DNA of 7,151 bases from Candidatus Eiseniibacteriota bacterium (GTDB lineage Bacteria; Joyebacterota; Joyebacteria; Joyebacterales; Joyebacteraceae): assembly GCA_030610515.1 (NCBI GenBank), contig JAUWRQ010000047.1:1-7151 (forward strand), in the 5' to 3' direction. Shown here in pieces: positions 4,659-7,151 of the stretch (positions are counted from its first letter, which is position 1; each line of letters starts with the position of its first letter). The notes beneath the pieces were generated by a model. That model made no database searches and had not been told where the DNA came from. It saw nothing but the letters and a program-made list of their open reading frames with translations. The position numbers and the translations under genes were made by a program.

Positions 4659-7151
4659 CGCAACAACACGAGCTTCGTCGACGCGGAGTCGCGCGCAGTC
4701 TCCAGCCTCGCGAAGTAGATGCCCGAGGCGACCTGGCGGCCGGTCCGGTCGCGTCCGTCCCAGTAGACCGAGCTTGCGCCGGCCGGGAACTCGCGGTCGG
4801 CGAGCGAGCGCACGAAGCGTCCCGCAGCGTCGTAGACCGACACGCTCACGCGCGCCGGGCTCGCCAGTTCGAAGGCGATCGACGTGCCGGGATTGAACGG
4901 ATTGGGGTGCGCTCCCGCGATGCGCGGGGCGTCGAGCCCGCCTGCCGATTCCCCGTACTCCGGCACGTCCGACTGCGTCCCGTACGAGAGCACGACGAGT
5001 CCCATCTTGGGGAGCTGTACGACGGCCGACTGAGCGAACCCGTCCTGCGAAATCGCCTCTGAAGAGATGGTCCCCGGGTTCTCCATGCCGTTCCCGTCGT
5101 ACGCCGAGGCCTGGCTGTTCAGTGCTTCGTACCAGCCGCCTGCCTGCGGGAGGCCGATGCGATAGCTCGTGTAGTCTGTGTTGCTGAAGTTCGCAAGCAC
5201 GACGAGCACATCCCCGCCGCCGCTCCAGCGCTGCCAGGCGACGACGGTGCCGCACTCGTTCAGGTGGAAGACCTGGTGACCGGCGTCGGCGCGGAGCGCG
5301 TCGTTCGTCCTGCGCAACGTGATGAGGTCCCGGTAGTAGGAGAAGATCGGCGCATAGGTCGTCTTCTTCGACCAGTCGATGCGGGTCCCCGAGTCGGTGC
5401 CGAAGTCGGTGTCCTCGAGCCACTCGGTTCCCTGGAGCACGGCCGGGATCCCAGGGGCCGTCATGACGACGCCCTGGGCGAGCTTCGTGCGACCCTTCGC
5501 CCACTGGTCGTCGTGCGGGGCCGTCGTGTCTATCGACTTCACGATGCGCTGTCCGCCGCTCGACGGCCAGGCCTCGTCGTGGAGTTCGAGGTAGTTCGTT
5601 ACGTAGCGCCCTTCCAGGTACTGCCCGCCACCATTCACGATGTTCCTGATCTTCCACATCTCGGGGTTGCCGGAGGCTGCGTCGAAGATCTCGTCGCGCA
5701 GGCGGTCTGTGAACTCGTCGTAGTACTGCGAGTCGTACCCGGCGCCACCGAGGTTCGTCGGTCGAGTCACCCACGAGTCGTCGGGCAGCTGCTCGGCGAT
5801 GGCGATCTTGTCTATCCAGCGCCGGTCCATCTCGTCGTTCATGCGTTGCATGAGGCTCCAGCCGGCCGCCTCCTGAGGGTAGATGTTCATGAAGTCGGTA
5901 GCGTCCTGTCTGAAGCCGTCGAGCCTGAACTCCTCGAGCCAGTAGAGAACGCTGTCGCTGAAGTAGTCGCGCACCGGACCGCTGTCGAAGTCCGCCTGGC
6001 TGCCCCACGGCGTCTCCACAACGGGGTCGTCGAAGTAGATCTGCGTGCCGTCGTACTCCCAGAGGAAATTGTCGGTGTGGGAGAAATGGTTGTGCACGAT
6101 GTCGAGGAGTACGGCGATGCCGTACGAGTGAAGCACGTCGACCATCGCCTTGAACTCGTCGGGCGTTCCGTAGATCCACTCGGGCGCCCACTGGGAGATC
6201 GGGTTGTATCCGGCCGAGTGGTCGCCCGGGAACTCGGTGACAGGGTTCAGCATGACCGCGTTGACGCCCAGCTCCGCGAGGTGCGCCGCTCTCGCCGCGA
6301 CCTCCGGATAGCCGGCAGGGAAGGGTGCGGAGCCGTACGGGTCGTTACGTCCAGAGAACGTCCCGACGTGGAGCTGGTAGATGACCATCTCCTCGAAGTC
6401 GGGAGTGTCGAAGTCCTCGATCTGCCAGTTGTACCGGAACCGGTCCTCGACGTGTGTGTTCAGATTGTCGGACGCGTTGAGGGACTTCGCCCGCGCGTCG
6501 GGTTTCCAGATCGAGCCATCGAAGTTGTACTTGTACATCTGGCGGTCGGAGGCGTTCGAGATGTACGCGGTGAAATAGTCTCCCACCCTTGCCATCGGGT
6601 TGGACGTGCCCCAGCCGTTGAACTGGCCGCGGACGTGTGCCGTCACGGGGTCCGGGGCCCACACCTTGAAGACGGTGCCGCCGCCTGAGGCCAGCGTGGA
6701 GCCGAGAGGAGCGTGCTCGAGCGTCGAGAAGTCCAGGACGAAACCGCCGTCGACGGGTGTTCCGTCGGTCACCCCGTTCACGCTCAGGTAGTCGATGTCG
6801 GTGCCGTCGGTGAGCTCGATGTAGTAGGAGAGAACTGTGGAAGCGGTGGACGGGATCTGTGCCGTCCAGACGTCAAACGGCCCGCGTGCGGCTGTCTTGG
6901 CGGCTCCGATCCAGGCGACGGTGCCGTCGTCGACACGTACGCGGGCCGATGTGATGTCGTCCCCGTAGGTCTGGAAGCGCACCTCGAAGGTCTCGCCGTC
7001 CAGGGGGCAGAGGGGTCTTCGGTCCTGCCACCAGACGTGAGATACGCCGTCCCATTCTATGCTGTTGTCCGCGCCTGCTGCGGCCGCAAACTGCGGCAGC
7101 AGGACCGCCGCCACGAGCGCGCCGGCGGCGAGCAGCGCCGTCCCGGGCCCC
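4655..7151 (-). CDS. Secreted GH13 branching-enzyme-like glycosidase with FlgD-like C-terminal domain (5' end outside window)
   Basis: The frame stays open to the right edge. Residues here are numbered from an internal GTG at 7114, but the hydrophobic signal-peptide core (ALLAAGALVAAVLLPQ, cleavage near AAAAGA) continues upstream of it, so the true start lies beyond the window. Order: signal peptide; beta-sandwich (about 20-135); CBM48-like module (about 140-215; FKVWAPDPVTAHVRGQFNGW from F149); GH13 barrel (about 245-600); C-terminal beta domain (about 610-700); and FlgD/Ig-like module (about 736-819; HPNPFNP...VYDAAGR...GIYFAR...KLVLLR). GH13 regions are intact: DIVHNH (338-343), GFRQDA with R402 and nucleophile D404, IAEQ with acid E441, and LHDEAW with H512-D513. 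'VIYQLHVGTFS' and the HDE in region IV favour the branching enzyme/isoamylase side of GH13 over simple alpha-amylases. It likely acts on alpha-glucans outside the cytoplasm. The FlgD-like end is typical of secreted or surface proteins in FCB-related bacteria. Exact specificity (branching, debranching or hydrolysis) is not settled. Confidence 0.93.
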   Translation of the reverse strand, partial: GPGTALLAAGALVAAVLLPQFAAAAGADNSIEWDGVSHVWWQDRRPLCPLDGETFEVRFQTYGDDITSARVRVDDGTVAWIGAAKTAARGPFDVWTAQIPSTASTVLSYYIELTDGTDIDYLSVNGVTDGTPVDGGFVLDFSTLEHAPLGSTLASGGGTVFKVWAPDPVTAHVRGQFNGWGTSNPMARVGDYFTAYISNASDRQMYKYNFDGSIWKPDARAKSLNASDNLNTHVEDRFRYNWQIEDFDTPDFEEMVIYQLHVGTFSGRNDPYGSAPFPAGYPEVAARAAHLAELGVNAVMLNPVTEFPGDHSAGYNPISQWAPEWIYGTPDEFKAMVDVLHSYGIAVLLDIVHNHFSHTDNFLWEYDGTQIYFDDPVVETPWGSQADFDSGPVRDYFSDSVLYWLEEFRLDGFRQDATDFMNIYPQEAAGWSLMQRMNDEMDRRWIDKIAIAEQLPDDSWVTRPTNLGGAGYDSQYYDEFTDRLRDEIFDAASGNPEMWKIRNIVNGGGQYLEGRYVTNYLELHDEAWPSSGGQRIVKSIDTTAPHDDQWAKGRTKLAQGVVMTAPGIPAVLQGTEWLEDTDFGTDSGTRIDWSKKTTYAPIFSYYRDLITLRRTNDALRADAGHQVFHLNECGTVVAWQRWSGGGDVLVVLANFSNTDYTSYRIGLPQAGGWYEALNSQASAYDGNGMENPGTISSEAISQDGFAQSAVVQLPKMGLVVLSYGTQSDVPEYGESAGGLDAPRIAGAHPNPFNPGTSIAFELASPARVSVSVYDAAGRFVRSLADREFPAGASSVYWDGRDRTGRQVASGIYFARLETARDSASTKLVLLR
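4658..4909 (-). other. FlgD/Ig-like C-terminal module, putative surface-sorting domain
   Basis: This region encodes the last 84 residues of the glycosidase. It starts at HPNPFNPGT and runs through a 'VSVSVYDAAGRFVRSL' strand pair, 'VYWDGRDRTGRQVASGIYF' and a terminal 'TKLVLLR'. This pattern recurs at the C-termini of unrelated secreted proteins in Eisenbacteria-, Fibrobacteres- and Bacteroidetes-related bacteria, where similar domains serve as secretion or surface-attachment signals. Whether a type IX-like system exists in this organism is not shown here. Confidence 0.75.

Noticed and set aside
4640..4700. Bidirectional terminator at the convergent junction
   Set aside because: No stem of useful length with a flanking T-run on either strand.
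5264..6688. 474-residue + strand frame inside the glycosidase
   Set aside because: Val/Arg/Asp-rich shadow of the GH13 gene; all four GH13 conserved regions lie in the opposite strand frame.
1..7151. Defence system, phage, transposon or CRISPR signature
   Set aside because: No transposase, integrase, nuclease, repeat-spacer pattern or terminal inverted repeats could be recognised; the genes read as chromosomal regulatory, envelope and carbohydrate functions.

Overview
The window is a high-GC bacterial segment, probably from a Gram-negative member of the FCB/Eisenbacteria/Krumholzibacteria-like lineages. That placement is an inference. It rests on the long glycoside hydrolase ending in a FlgD-like (PNPFNP...GIYF...KLVLLR) C-terminal module, which is common on secreted proteins of those groups, and on the TonB-type domain, which implies an outer membrane. 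No rRNA, tRNA, CRISPR array or insertion sequence is visible.

Left part (1-1824, + strand): the C-terminal end of a BlaI/MecI/CopY-type repressor is followed after 33 bases by a BlaR1-like M56 zinc metallopeptidase. Instead of a penicillin-binding sensor domain, the protease carries a TonB C-terminal domain and then an acidic Pro/Asp/Glu tail built from a 27-bp tandem repeat. This is the repressor/membrane-protease pair seen in the bla and mec systems, but with a different extracytoplasmic part. An in-frame ATG with a strong ribosome binding site lies just before the last membrane segment, so the TonB half might also be made as a separate signal-peptide protein.

Middle part (1825-4658, + strand): a 225-base gap holds a strong hairpin with a GUGA tetraloop and a weak promoter candidate. 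Two translationally coupled genes follow, sharing a TTGA overlap. The first is a PaaK/CapK-family adenylate-forming enzyme whose nucleotide-binding loop is degenerate and whose start appears to be a non-standard CTG. The second is a membrane-anchored alpha/beta hydrolase with a recognisable Ser-Asp-His triad. An acyl-activation/acyl-hydrolysis pairing is possible, but the substrate is not shown by the sequence.

Right part (4655-7151, - strand): a secreted GH13 alpha-amylase-family enzyme resembling glycogen branching enzymes. It has a signal peptide cut by the window edge, an N-terminal beta-sandwich, a CBM48-like module, a complete GH13 catalytic site and a C-terminal FlgD-like module. Its stop codon overlaps the hydrolase stop codon tail-to-tail in the palindrome CTAG, leaving no intergenic space between the convergent units.
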